Origin: Candidatus Leptofilum proximum
Lineage (GTDB): Bacteria; Chloroflexota; Anaerolineae; Promineifilales; Promineifilaceae
Length of the DNA: 64,000 bases
Reading direction: 5' to 3'
NCBI GenBank assembly: GCA_016710325.1
Contig: JADJXK010000001.1
Location: 620,001 to 684,000, forward strand
The translations under genes were made by a program, and so were the position numbers. A model generated the notes under the pieces. It made no database searches. It had not been told where the DNA came from and saw only the letters and a list, made by a program, of their open reading frames with translations. The stretch's first letter is position 1. Each line of letters starts with the position of its first letter. Positions 42,207 to 51,100 of this stretch are shown here, piece after piece.

Positions 42207-42701
42207 ATGACCACCTTCATCCAATTCTGCGCCGGGGCCAAGATGCGCCACGACTTCAGCGACCAGATCCAGGTGCGCTACCCGCACCCCAACGGCGAAA
42301 ACTTCGACACCTGGATCAGCGGCGAGGAGGTGCTGAGACGCCTCAAAACGATGTCGCGCGAGCAGCTCATCCACAGCTTTAGCCGGATGAACTGGACGGA
42401 AGCCAAAGCGGCGCTCCAGCGTGAATTGGATGAAGGCCAACAAAAAGCCCGCCGCAGCCTGAAAGAGCGGCTGGCAGGCATGGTGGAAGACAACATCGGC
42501 GGCAACATTTTTGGCGATACGCTGGCCGACAACATTCGCGGCGTGGACAGCAGCGCCGACCCCCGTGAGCAAGAAAAGGCCCTCTGGCAGCAGCGCCTGC
42601 ACAACGACGCCTTCCGCGCAGTGGCTTTGGAACTGGCCTGGATCAACCTGGAAGGTACTTTCCCCGACGAACCTTCTGCCCAGCCAGACGATTGGATCTA
42701 A
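42207..42701 (+). CDS. Conserved-looking hypothetical protein
   Basis: 164 residues. The N-terminus MTTFIQFCAGAKMRHDFSDQIQVRYPHPNG looks like a short beta region. The middle is helical and charged (QRELDEGQQKARRSLKERLAGM), and the C-terminus is acidic (GTFPDEPSAQPDDW). No membrane segment, signal peptide or known motif was seen. TAGGAG lies 8 nt before ATG 42207, a good RBS. It is preceded by a short ACTCTGTGTTCC repeat word and followed by a terminator. I do not recognise the family. Confidence 0.65.
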   Translation: MTTFIQFCAGAKMRHDFSDQIQVRYPHPNGENFDTWISGEEVLRRLKTMSREQLIHSFSRMNWTEAKAALQRELDEGQQKARRSLKERLAGMVEDNIGGNIFGDTLADNIRGVDSSADPREQEKALWQQRLHNDAFRAVALELAWINLEGTFPDEPSAQPDDWI

Positions 42702-42708
42702 CTCCTGA

Positions 42709-42742
42709 ACCTGCCAGACTGGAAAAATCTGGCAGGTTTTAG
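42709..42742 (+). terminator. Rho-independent terminator
   Basis: AACCTGCCAGA pairs with TCTGGCAGGTT around CTGGAAAAA, followed by TTAG; the T-run is short. It lies just after the hypothetical gene. Confidence 0.65.
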
Positions 42743-42769
42743 ATTCCCCGATTCGTCGTTAAAATTCCG

Positions 42770-45172
42770 ATGATGCATCGAAATTGGTTTTGGCTGGTCA
42801 ATGGTGTACTGCTCTTGTTGTACGTGTGGGCGCTGGGGGAGGAAACGGCCGTTTCCCTCCAGGTCAGTAACGGCCGCTGCATCGCCGCCGTGCCTGAGCG
42901 ATACATCGGCATCGACTGCCCGCAAATGGGCGCGGGCAGCCAGGTGGGGCTGGTTGCCACCCAGCCCAGCACCACTCGCGCCGAACTGGCCAGCTACGCC
43001 CCGCTGCGCTGGCTGGCGCCGCACACCGCCTGGGCCGATCTCAACTTGTTCTCTGTGGATGGCCAACCCGTCTGGCGGCACACCTTCGGCCAGATAAACT
43101 GGGCCGACTGGCAAACGGGCAGTGGCGGGTGGCAAACACGTTGGGGTGAGCTGCGCGGCATGGACAGCCAGAACAGCCTCGCCCTGCGCCAGCCGGTTGG
43201 CGAATCATTCATCCTCACCAGCCACCTGCGCCGCGCCGAGGATGAGGCAGGGTTGCTGCTGCTGAACCCGGACGGTCGTACCGGCTTCGTGTTCATCATC
43301 GATGGCCTGGAGCGGCGCGGCGTGTGGTGGGAATGGGCAAACGGCCGTGCCACCACTCCCCTCATTGGCATCCCCTTCCAAAAACCGTTTCTCCAGCAAA
43401 CCCAATCCCTGCTGCGCCTTCTGCTGACGGGGCACCAGGCGGCTTTGCTGCTGCTGGGCATGTTGTGGCTGGTAAGAAAGGCAGGAACACAGAGGGGCAC
43501 AGAGGAGGCACGGAGTTTCACAGAGGGAATAATCTCCAATCTCCAATTTCCAATCACCCAAAAGTTTGCTGTTGCTTTTCTGACGCTGCTCACCTTCGCC
43601 CTCACCCTGCACATTGCCAACGACGTACTGGCCCGCGTGCCGCACGTGCAGGATTCGCTGACCTACCTGTTCCAGGCACAAACGCTGGCGCGGGGCGATC
43701 TGTGGGCCGCTGCCCCGCCGCTGCCGCAGTTTTTTGAGCAGGAGTTTTTGTTGGTGCAAAACGGCCGTTGGTTTGGCAAATATCCGCCCGGCTACCCGGC
43801 CATCCTGGCGCTGGGTGTGCTGCTGCGGGCGCCCTGGCTCATCAACCCCCTGCTGGCGGCATTGACGGTGCCGCTGCTGTATCAGTTGGGGCGACGGGTG
43901 TATGACGGCCGTATCGCCCTCCTCGCCGCTGGATTGATGAGCCTTTCACCCTTTTTCCTCTTTTTATCCGGCAGCCACATGGCGCACGCGGCGGAGCTGT
44001 TTTGGCTGGTTTTGTTTATGCTTAGTTGGCGGATGGCTGTTGGGGGAGAAAAGCAGGAACACAGAGTTACACAGAGGAGGCACAGAGGGGCACAGAGGGT
44101 GGGTTGGGCGGTAGTGGCTGGGTTGGCGGCGGGCATGGCTTTTTTGACGCGGCAGTTAACGGCCGTTGCCATCATCGCCCCATTTTTCCTGCTCACCACC
44201 TGGACCAGCCCGCTGTCCTGGCGCAGCCGGCTGCAGCGCGGCGCCATCTGGCTGGCAGGGCTTCTGCCGCTGGTGGGGCTGCTGTTTGTCTACCAGTGGG
44301 CCGTCACCGGCGATCCGTGGCAAGATCCGCGCCTGCTCTACTGGCCCTACGACCAGCCCGGCTTTGGCGACGACGTGGGCGAAGCGCCCAACCTGCTGAC
44401 AATTGGCCCGTTGGATGAGGAGCCAGGCTACATCATCGTGTGGCAGACTGACCCCAACCAACCGCCGCGCGGTCACACGCCGCAGCGCGGTCTGCACAAC
44501 ATCCTGCGCAACTGGCAGGCGCTGCAAACCGATCTGTTTGGCTGGCTGCCGCTGCTGACGTTTAGCTTTTTGTGGCTGGGATTCTTGCTCAAAAATCGGC
44601 AGCCCTCGGCCGCGCCGTCCTTCGGTGCGCCGTCCCACTTCGACTGGATTCTTCTAGCCACCCTCGTCTCGCTGGTGGCCGCCGAGGCGTTTTACTGGCA
44701 TTCCGGCATCATGTACGGTCCGCGCTACCTGTATGGCGCGCTGCCCGCACTGCTGCTGCTCACTGCGCGTGGGGTGCAAACGCTGGCCCGCCAGCTGGGC
44801 GGACGCTGGGGCTGGTGGCTGACGGCCGTTCCCCTCACCCTCCTTATTCTCGGCAATATTTTCACCCTGCCCGTCCGGATGGACAGCTATCGCGGCTTTA
44901 ATTTTGTGGAAGGGGACAAGCTGGCGCAGGTAGAAGCGGGCGTTCCCCCTGGGGAACAAGCCTTGATCTTTGTCGATACCTCGGCGGGCGGCTGGTGGCA
45001 GTACGGCGAGCTGTTTGTGGGCAATGAGGGGAATGTAAACGGCCGTCTCGTCTTCGCCCGTGATTTGGGTGACGAGGCCAACCGCGCCCTCCAGGCCCTT
45101 TACCCCCAGCACACCGCCCACCGCTTAAGCGATGGCAAACTGGCACAGCTGGCGGTTGAAAGGGAACCGTAA
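42770..45172 (+). CDS. Large membrane glycosyltransferase (PMT/ArnT-like) with in-frame repeat insertions
   Basis: 800 residues. One N-terminal helix (FWLVNGVLLLLYVWAL) is followed by a ~200-residue extracytoplasmic beta domain, a helix at ~220, then about ten more. HVQDSLTYLFQAQTLARG with its Asp and the KYPPGYPAILALG loop fit polyprenyl-phosphate-sugar-dependent transferases. Two loops are made of the CACAGAGG-type repeat: KAGTQRGTEEARSFTEG (~240) and EKQEHRVTQRRHRGAQRVG (~425). The same words are in the other glycosyltransferase at 13862. TAAAAT at 42760-42765 puts the second ATG (42773) in a leaderless position. Confidence 0.8.
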   Translation: MMHRNWFWLVNGVLLLLYVWALGEETAVSLQVSNGRCIAAVPERYIGIDCPQMGAGSQVGLVATQPSTTRAELASYAPLRWLAPHTAWADLNLFSVDGQPVWRHTFGQINWADWQTGSGGWQTRWGELRGMDSQNSLALRQPVGESFILTSHLRRAEDEAGLLLLNPDGRTGFVFIIDGLERRGVWWEWANGRATTPLIGIPFQKPFLQQTQSLLRLLLTGHQAALLLLGMLWLVRKAGTQRGTEEARSFTEGIISNLQFPITQKFAVAFLTLLTFALTLHIANDVLARVPHVQDSLTYLFQAQTLARGDLWAAAPPLPQFFEQEFLLVQNGRWFGKYPPGYPAILALGVLLRAPWLINPLLAALTVPLLYQLGRRVYDGRIALLAAGLMSLSPFFLFLSGSHMAHAAELFWLVLFMLSWRMAVGGEKQEHRVTQRRHRGAQRVGWAVVAGLAAGMAFLTRQLTAVAIIAPFFLLTTWTSPLSWRSRLQRGAIWLAGLLPLVGLLFVYQWAVTGDPWQDPRLLYWPYDQPGFGDDVGEAPNLLTIGPLDEEPGYIIVWQTDPNQPPRGHTPQRGLHNILRNWQALQTDLFGWLPLLTFSFLWLGFLLKNRQPSAAPSFGAPSHFDWILLATLVSLVAAEAFYWHSGIMYGPRYLYGALPALLLLTARGVQTLARQLGGRWGWWLTAVPLTLLILGNIFTLPVRMDSYRGFNFVEGDKLAQVEAGVPPGEQALIFVDTSAGGWWQYGELFVGNEGNVNGRLVFARDLGDEANRALQALYPQHTAHRLSDGKLAQLAVEREP
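43485..43530 (+). repeat. CACAGAGG-type word repeat inside the glycosyltransferase gene
   Basis: Built of GGAACACAGAGGGGCAC and AGAGGAGGCACGGAG words. Copies lie at 44053-44100 in the same gene, reversed at 15497-15540 in the other glycosyltransferase, and as a fragment near 42172-42184. Confidence 0.8.
44053..44100 (+). repeat. CACAGAGG-type word repeat, second copy in the same gene
   Basis: GAACACAGAGTTACACAGAGG followed by AGGCACAGAGGGGCACAGAGG words, in frame and located in a cytoplasmic loop. It shares its peptide with the copy in the gene at 13862-15961 (EHRVTQRRHRGAQR). Confidence 0.85.
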
Positions 45173-45469
45173 TCAAGCAAAAAGTGACCGGGACCTGACC
45201 GTGGAGTTTACAGTATTCGAACCTGTGACGGGCGGCCGCTGACGCTTTCTCAACAAGGGTAAGGACGGTAACGAATATGGCTTTCATGGCATGTTTCATG
45301 CAGAAACTGGCCGAGAGATCAGTTTCCAGGAGGCTTCCTGAGTCATGAACACGCATGAGAAAAGCCCGTGCAAAAGCTGCTGCGTTGGGTTAACTGAGAT
45401 AAAATTGCCAGGTGTGTTTTAGGCTTTTTACCGGGAAACGGCCGGAAGATTATTACGGAAAGATGACCC
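45173..45469. other. 297-bp intergenic region without recognised gene
   Basis: It holds a GAAACTG/CAGTTTC hairpin at about 45302-45325 and a CAGGA/TCCTG hairpin at about 45328-45341. No open frame, promoter of note or ACGGCCGT copy is seen. It may be a decayed sequence. Confidence 0.4.
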
Positions 45470-45853
45470 ATGAATTACCCCTCCCCACCAGATCCGCAAG
45501 GATATTATGAGCAAGTATATGAGTTCGTTCGCCAGGTCCCATACGGCAAAGTTGTGACCTACGGCCAGATTGCACAGTTGATCCCCCCGCCCCTAGGCGT
45601 TGACCCAGACGAGTACAAGGCATTCAGCCCAATTTGGGTAGGCCATGCGATGGCTGCCGGTCCCAGCGGCGTGCCGTGGCAGCGCGTCATCAACTCCCAG
45701 GGCAAGATCAGCCAAAGGCCCGGCGCCGAACAGCAGCGCGAGCGGTTGGAAGAAGAAGGCGTTGTGTTTGTGAAAGACAAGGTGGACCTGAAAAAGTACC
45801 AGTGGAAAGGTCCCGGTCACGAGGATGAACCAAGACAGGCCCGGCTGCTCTAA
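45470..45853 (+). CDS. Alkyltransferase-like (ATL) protein
   Basis: 127 residues of the MGMT DNA-binding fold: YGKVVTYGQIAQLI helix-turn-helix, VGHAMAA, then GVPWQRVINSQGKIS. The MGMT active site is PCHRV; here Trp replaces the acceptor Cys, the mark of ATL proteins, which bind O6-alkylguanine and flag it for nucleotide excision repair rather than repairing it. The C-terminal tail is basic (KDKVDLKKYQWKGPG). It converges on the aldo/keto reductase remnant. Confidence 0.9.
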   Translation: MNYPSPPDPQGYYEQVYEFVRQVPYGKVVTYGQIAQLIPPPLGVDPDEYKAFSPIWVGHAMAAGPSGVPWQRVINSQGKISQRPGAEQQRERLEEEGVVFVKDKVDLKKYQWKGPGHEDEPRQARLL

Positions 45854-45867
45854 TCAATTTTCACTTT

Positions 45868-46275
45868 TCACTGCCACGCCGTGGTTTCGTCCAGCGCCGC
45901 CTTGTCCTCCGGTGTGAGTTTTACGTTTGCTCCCTGCAGCGTCTCTTCCAGCTGGTCGATGGTGTTAGCACCGATGATGGCGGCCGTAACGGCCGTATTC
46001 GCCAACACCCAGGCAATCGCGGTTTGGGCAATCGTGGCGTTGTGGATTCGACCAATGACTTCCAGTTTGTCTACGGCCGTAAATCCCTGCTCATTCATGT
46101 ACCGCTTCCACACCCCCTCCGCCCGGGCAGAGTCTGGCAGCGGCGTGTCGCGGCGATATTTGCCGGTGAGAAAGCCAGCCCCCAGCGGACTGTAGGGAAT
46201 CACGCCAATGCCCTGATCCAGGCACAGGGGCTGAAGTTCCCGCTCAAACTCGGCGCGGTGCACCAGGCTGTAATG
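45868..46275 (-). pseudogene. Aldo/keto reductase, 3' fragment cut by an insertion element
   Basis: The fragment encodes the last ~135 residues of an AKR: HYSLVHRAEFERELQPLC, GVIPYSPLGAGFLTGKYRR, AIAWVLANTAVTAAIIGANT. The catalytic Asp-Tyr-Lys-His half is missing, and homology stops near 46275 where insertion-element-like sequence begins. It can no longer make a reductase. Confidence 0.8.
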
Positions 46276-47340
46276 TACACCACTGCATTATTCATTCCCG
46301 TTTACTGATAGGGGGCGATAATAGCACAGTAAATTAATTTTTCGCCAGTGTGGCGTATCGTTCAAAAACCCCATCTGAGCCCATCTGCTCGAGAGGGTGA
46401 ACCAGCGACCTGCCATCATCCCAAGCTGTGATAAAATCACTTTTTAACCCATTTGGAGTACCCATTTTCATGGCCTGGTTCATTCTCTCACAGATTTTTT
46501 CGACTCTTTTGACGCTGTTTCGCCTCGGTCGCACATCTGAAGCCGACAAAGAGTTAGAAATCCTGATTCTGCGGCAGCAGCTGGGCATTCTGCAACGCCA
46601 TCTGGACAAACCCATCAAGCCAAATCAAGCCGAGAAACTGACTTTGGCCGTGCTCTCGGCCAATTTTAAGAAACAAACCAATCGGCCCGTCAAACAGTTT
46701 CGCAGTCTGATTCGTATCTTTCAACCAGAAACAGTCTTTGGTTGGCATCGTGCTTTGGTCAAACGTAAATGGACGCACCCCAGGAAGAGCAAAGTTGGTC
46801 GGCCACCAACCAAAGACAAAGTGAAAGCCTTAATCATTCGCTTGGCCCAAGAAAATTACTGGGGCTATGGCAAGATCAAAGGCGAACTGCTCAAGCTGGG
46901 TATCAAGCTCAGCTTAACAACCGTGGGCAACATCCTCAGAGACAAAGGCATCGTTCCCGCACCAGTCAGGGCAGGTTCCATCGGGTGGAAGACTCTGATG
47001 CGTCATTATCGCGAACAGTTGTTAGCTTGTGATTTCTTCAACATTGAAACCATTTGGCTCAAACCCTTGACCGTCTTCTTTGTCATCGACATTGGCACCT
47101 GGCAAGTCTACTGGCCGGTATCACCGACCATCCCAACCGCCCTTGGATCACCCAACAAGCTAGAAATCAGGTCTGTGGTTTGATTCGGGATAATGACAAG
47201 AAATTTCCCAACGCTTTTGACGCTGTTTTCGAGTTTACTACCCAATGGCCCCAAACACTGGCACCGTTGCTGCAATTACCCAATGGGCAAGGAAAATCAC
47301 CACGATGCCATAGGCTAACATGTCTTTGAAGCGCTCGATT
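46274..47340 (+). mobile_element. Remnant insertion sequence with integrase-core transposase
   Basis: The left boundary is placed where aldo/keto reductase homology ends (TGTACACCAC at 46274). The right boundary is uncertain; no inverted repeat match was found. The transposase inside is broken. The element separates the reductase fragment from tRNA-Pro. It lacks ACGGCCGT entirely, as foreign DNA would. Confidence 0.55.
46428..47329 (+). pseudogene. Transposase (rve/integrase core), frameshifted and truncated
   Basis: Frame 1 encodes MIKSLFNPF then a helix-rich DNA-binding region (ELEILILRQQLGILQRHL, ENYWGYGKIKGELLKLGIKL) and the start of the DDE core (LLACDFFNIETIWLK, FFVIDIGTWQVYW). The core then continues in another frame from about 47100 (LAGITDHPNRPWITQQARNQV, LIRDNDKKFPNAFDAVFE), after which it is cut short. 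The final catalytic Glu region is gone. The LRQQLGIL-type opening and the core match IS481/IS3-like integrase-core transposases. Confidence 0.8.
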
Positions 47341-47440
47341 GATGTGTGCCGATACGGTCAGATAAGGTTCTCAGACCAAATTACTCAATTCGCCAATCAT
47401 TTTTTCGACCGTGATTCAATTGGCGTAACAATCTTATATG

Positions 47441-47514
47441 CGGGGCATGGCGCAGCTTGGTAGCGCGCTTCCTTCGGGTGGAAGAGGTCGTGGGTTCGAA
47501 TCCCGCTGCCCCGA
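47441..47514 (+). tRNA. tRNA-Pro (anticodon CGG)
   Basis: A 74-nt cloverleaf. Acceptor CGGGGCA/TGCCCCG with discriminator A; anticodon arm CTTCC-TTCGGGT-GGAAG, so the anticodon is CGG; T arm GTGGG-TTCGAAT-CCCGC. The CCA end is not encoded. The insertion remnant lies about 100 bp upstream, and tRNA genes are common integration points. Confidence 0.95.
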
Positions 47515-47523
47515 CAGATATGC

Positions 47524-47558
47524 AAAACGGCCGTTTCCAGTGTGGAAACAGCCGTTTT
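47524..47558 (+). terminator. Terminator downstream of tRNA-Pro
   Basis: AAAACGGCCGTTTCC pairs with GGAAACAGCCGTTTT (one mismatch) around AGTGT. The left arm contains the ACGGCCGT palindrome. Confidence 0.75.
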
Positions 47559-47627
47559 CTTACGTATTCGAAGATACAAAAATGTTCAGGATTGTATTTT
47601 CTTCCCCAGCTATACCCAGAACCTAAA

Positions 47628-47673
47628 TAAAAAAAGGGCTCTTGGTGGATGCCAAGAACCCCTTAAGCTAAGG
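47628..47673 (-). terminator. Terminator of the 61-residue gene
   Basis: Read on the minus strand, an AAGGGGTTCTTGG/CCAAGAGCCC-type stem around CATCCA is followed by a T-run (the A-run at 47628-47634 on the plus strand). Confidence 0.6.
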
Positions 47674-47683
47674 TTTAAATTTA

Positions 47684-47869
47684 TCAGGCCTGATTAGCAA
47701 CGGCCGTTTTCTTTTCGGGTTTCAAATTCGCGAATAAATTACTCAAATTAGGCAAGCGGAAGGTTCGTTTTGGACTAACGCCTTCAGCCCGACGGAGCTC
47801 TTTAGCTTCTTCAATAAAAGCGTCTATACGCGCTTGTGCCATTTTTTCGCCTTCATAAAAATACAACAT
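47684..47869 (-). CDS. 61-residue hypothetical protein
   Basis: Starts MLYFYEGEKMAQARIDAFIEEAKELRRAEG and is basic and amphipathic; it ends PEKKTAVANQA. An excellent RBS (AAGGAG, 7 nt before the ATG) and a terminator after the stop support a real gene. A hairpin precedes the RBS. No homology recognised. It contains one ACGGCCGT near the stop. Confidence 0.65.
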   Translation of the reverse strand: MLYFYEGEKMAQARIDAFIEEAKELRRAEGVSPKRTFRLPNLSNLFANLKPEKKTAVANQA

Positions 47870-47883
47870 GATTCAATCTCCTT

Positions 47884-47937
47884 AACGTAAACCGCGATTA
47901 ACCTCAGGGTTTTACAAAAGCTTTTTCGGTTTACGTT
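47884..47937 (-). promoter_or_regulatory. Leader stem before the 61-residue gene
   Basis: AACGTAAACCG (47884-47894) and CGGTTTACGTT (47927-47937) are perfect 11-bp complements. On the minus strand the second arm abuts the AAGGAG RBS, so the stem could hide or present it. No known riboswitch was recognised. Confidence 0.5.
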
Positions 47938-48185
47938 GATGCCTAAAATCTTTTATTGCACCTGTAAACTCACTTTTTAGTGACATTTACATTATGCCAG
48001 ATGCCCGTAACCTCTGCGTGACCACAGCGTGACCAAATGCCCCGGCAGCGTTAACGATTCATAACCATTGCACCACAACAATATGATAAAATTTGCCAAT
48101 CAGATTTGTCTATTGTTGACAAGACTCTACACATAGTCTCATTGACAATTGACAATTGAAAATAATCCCTTGAACATCTTCAATC
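47938..48185. other. Intergenic region before the giant regulator
   Basis: AT-rich, with TTGACAATTGACAATTG words at about 48144-48160 (possible word-type repeat or overlapping -35 boxes) and a TTTAGTGACATTTACATTATG stretch near 47976. No convincing complete promoter and no gene were seen. Confidence 0.4.
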
Positions 48186-51100
48186 ATGGTGATGATAGAG
48201 TTATCAGTTTTTCTTTTAGGTCCATTTACGGCCTCGCTGGGCGATCAGCCGCTATACAAGTTTCGCACCAACAAAGTCCAGGCTTTGTTGATCTATCTCA
48301 TCATGGAAGCGGAGCAGATTCACCGGCGCGAAACATTGATGAACATCCTTTGGCCGGACCTGCCACAACCTTCCGCCCAGGTCAATTTACGCCAGACTGT
48401 CTACCGCCTGCGCCAGGCCATTCCTCAGGTGCCGTCCAAAAATGGCAGGAAGGAAGTTCCTTTCCTCATTTCAGAACGCCAAACCGTGCAAATCAATCCC
48501 GAAGCAGATTTCTTTTTGGATGTAGCGGCTTTTACCGCACAGATTGAGCACAACCCAGCACAGGCTGTCACGCTTTATCGCGATGATTTTTTAAGCGATT
48601 TTTACCTGTCAGATAGCAATGAATTTGAAGCATGGGCGCAGGCACAGCGGGGATTGCTGCGCCGCCAGGTTTTGGATGCCCTGGACACGTTGACTGAAAA
48701 TTGCCTGCAAACGGCCGATTACGAGCAAGCTCAAACCTATGCCTGGAAACAGCTGGAAATTGACAAGCTGCGTGAGGGTGCCTACCGGCAGTTGATGATT
48801 GCCCTCATGCAAAGTGGGCAGCGCAGCGCCGCCATCGCCCAGTACCACATTTGCCGCGACCAGTTGCGCGACGAGTTGGGCGTCGAGCCGTCATCTGAAA
48901 CGACCACCCTGTACCAACAGATCCAGGCTAACAGCCTGCCCCAGGAAGCTCAGCCTGAAAACAAATTGGCACCGGTGAAAAACGGCCGTTTCCACACAAG
49001 CCTACTGACGGATATTGAAGGGGCTGTTCAGCTTTGGGAACGGTATCAGCAGGAGATGATTCCCGCCCTGTACCGCCACAACACAATTTTGAACAATCTC
49101 ATTCCACAGCACGGCGGCCGCATTTTGTCGTTACAGGGTGACAAAGTAAGCGCCGTGTTTGAAAACGGCCGTCCGCTGGCCTGCGCCCTGGCCATTCAAG
49201 AAGCGTTTGGCAAAGAAAGATGGGGACGCATCGGTGAGCTAAAGGTACGGATTGGTTTACACGGTGGGTTGTCTGATGAAACGGCCGTAACCCAAACTGT
49301 GGCCATTACCGCTGCTGCCTGGGGAGGACAAATACTGGCTTCTGCCACCGTTCATGAGAACTTAGCCCTGCCCGATGGCGCGTACTGGCGAGACGTTGGC
49401 AAACACCAGCTCAACAAGGAGGACCCGCCGCATCAACTCTACGGGCTGCTGCACCCTGATTTGCCGCACCAATCCTTCCCACCCATACGGGCTTTTGCCC
49501 ACGCTGAAACAAAAACGCCTCCCCTATCTGCTACCATCACACCACCGCACAATTTGCCGCAGCAGCCCACTCCCTTTATCGGCCGTGAGCAAGAACTAGC
49601 CGCTTTAGATGCCTTGCTGGCCGATCCGATGGGGCGACTTATTTCCATCGTTGGGCCGGGTGGCATGGGAAAAACCCGGCTGGCCCTAGCAATTGCCGAA
49701 AAGCAGCTGGCAAATTCAATCCTTTTTCCCCACGGTATTTTCTTCGTCCATCTGGAACATATTCAAACGGCCGATCAGATGATTCCCGCCATTGCCAACG
49801 TCCTTAAACTGCCACTAGACAGTGGGCGTCAAGACGATCATGCAGACCGCTTACATGGTGAAAGCCTTTCCGCCAAAGACCAACTGCTCGATTATCTACG
49901 CCATAAACAACTGCTCCTGATTCTGGATAATTTTGAACACGTACAAGAAGGGGCTGGCCTGGTTGGTGAGATTTTGCAAATGGCCACGCAAGTACAAATC
50001 CTGGTGACGTCACGGGAACGGCTGCAATTACGTGAGGAGCAGATTTTCCCCATTCAAGGGCTGGATTTTCCTGATTGGGAAACGCCGCAGGAGGCGCTGC
50101 AATATCCGGCTGTGCGCCTCTTCTTGCAGGCGGCCCATCGGATTCAGCCTGGTTTTGCTCTGACGGCCGCTGATCTACCCGAACTGACACGCATTTGCCA
50201 AGCTGTCGGAGGAATGCCGCTGGGCCTGGAGCTAACTGCCTCGTGGGTAGACATGCTTTCTCTGTCCGACATCGCTGATGAAATTCAGAGCAGCCTCAAT
50301 TTGTTAGAAACAGAGACGCGTAATATGCCAGAACGCCATCGCAGCATCCGAGCCGTTTTTGATTATTCGTGGCAGCAGTTGAGCCCCAATGAACAAGCCG
50401 TTTTTGCCCAACTTGCCGTCTTTCGCGGCGGCTTTACGCGGACGGCTGCCCAAAAAATTGCCAATGCTTCCCTACATGCCCTGGTAACTCTGGTGAATAA
50501 ATCATTTCTGCGATACAACCAGCAGCGTGACCGGTACGAGCTTCACGAATTGGTACGCCAATATGCAGCGGAAAAGTTGGCTGCGGATGAAGTGCAGGAG
50601 ACGGCCGTTCGCACGCAACATAGCATCTACTACTGCGCCCTGCTGCAGCATCGAAAAAATCAGCTCAAGGCCGGGCAGCCACAGGCAGCCCTGGTCCATA
50701 TTGAAGCCGATCAGGAAAACGGCCGTGCCGCCTGGGACTGGGCGGTCGCCCAAGGGAATATAACCGGCATCGATCTGGCTATCAGTGGCTTATGCCGCTT
50801 TTACGACATGCGCGATCGTGTTGATGATGGTTTGGCGATTTGTGCAGCAGCCAGCCAACGTTTGCGCCATCTGCCCGAATCACCCACCTTGCAGCGGGTT
50901 CTGGCCAAGACCCTCACTTGGCATACTCGTTTCCTCCGTTACCTGGGGCAAACCGAAACGATCAAAAACACGTTCCAGGAAATAACCACTTTATTAGAGC
51001 ACGCCGAAGAGTCTCAAGAGGATGTGCGGGCCGAGAAAGCGTTTGCCCTATCATCGATGGGCAAATTTAATGCGTTTGAGGAAGAGAACAAGCAGTGTGC

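Noticed and set aside
45173..45469. Possible small gene between glycosyltransferase and ATL
   Set aside because: No open frame with an RBS; only short hairpins.
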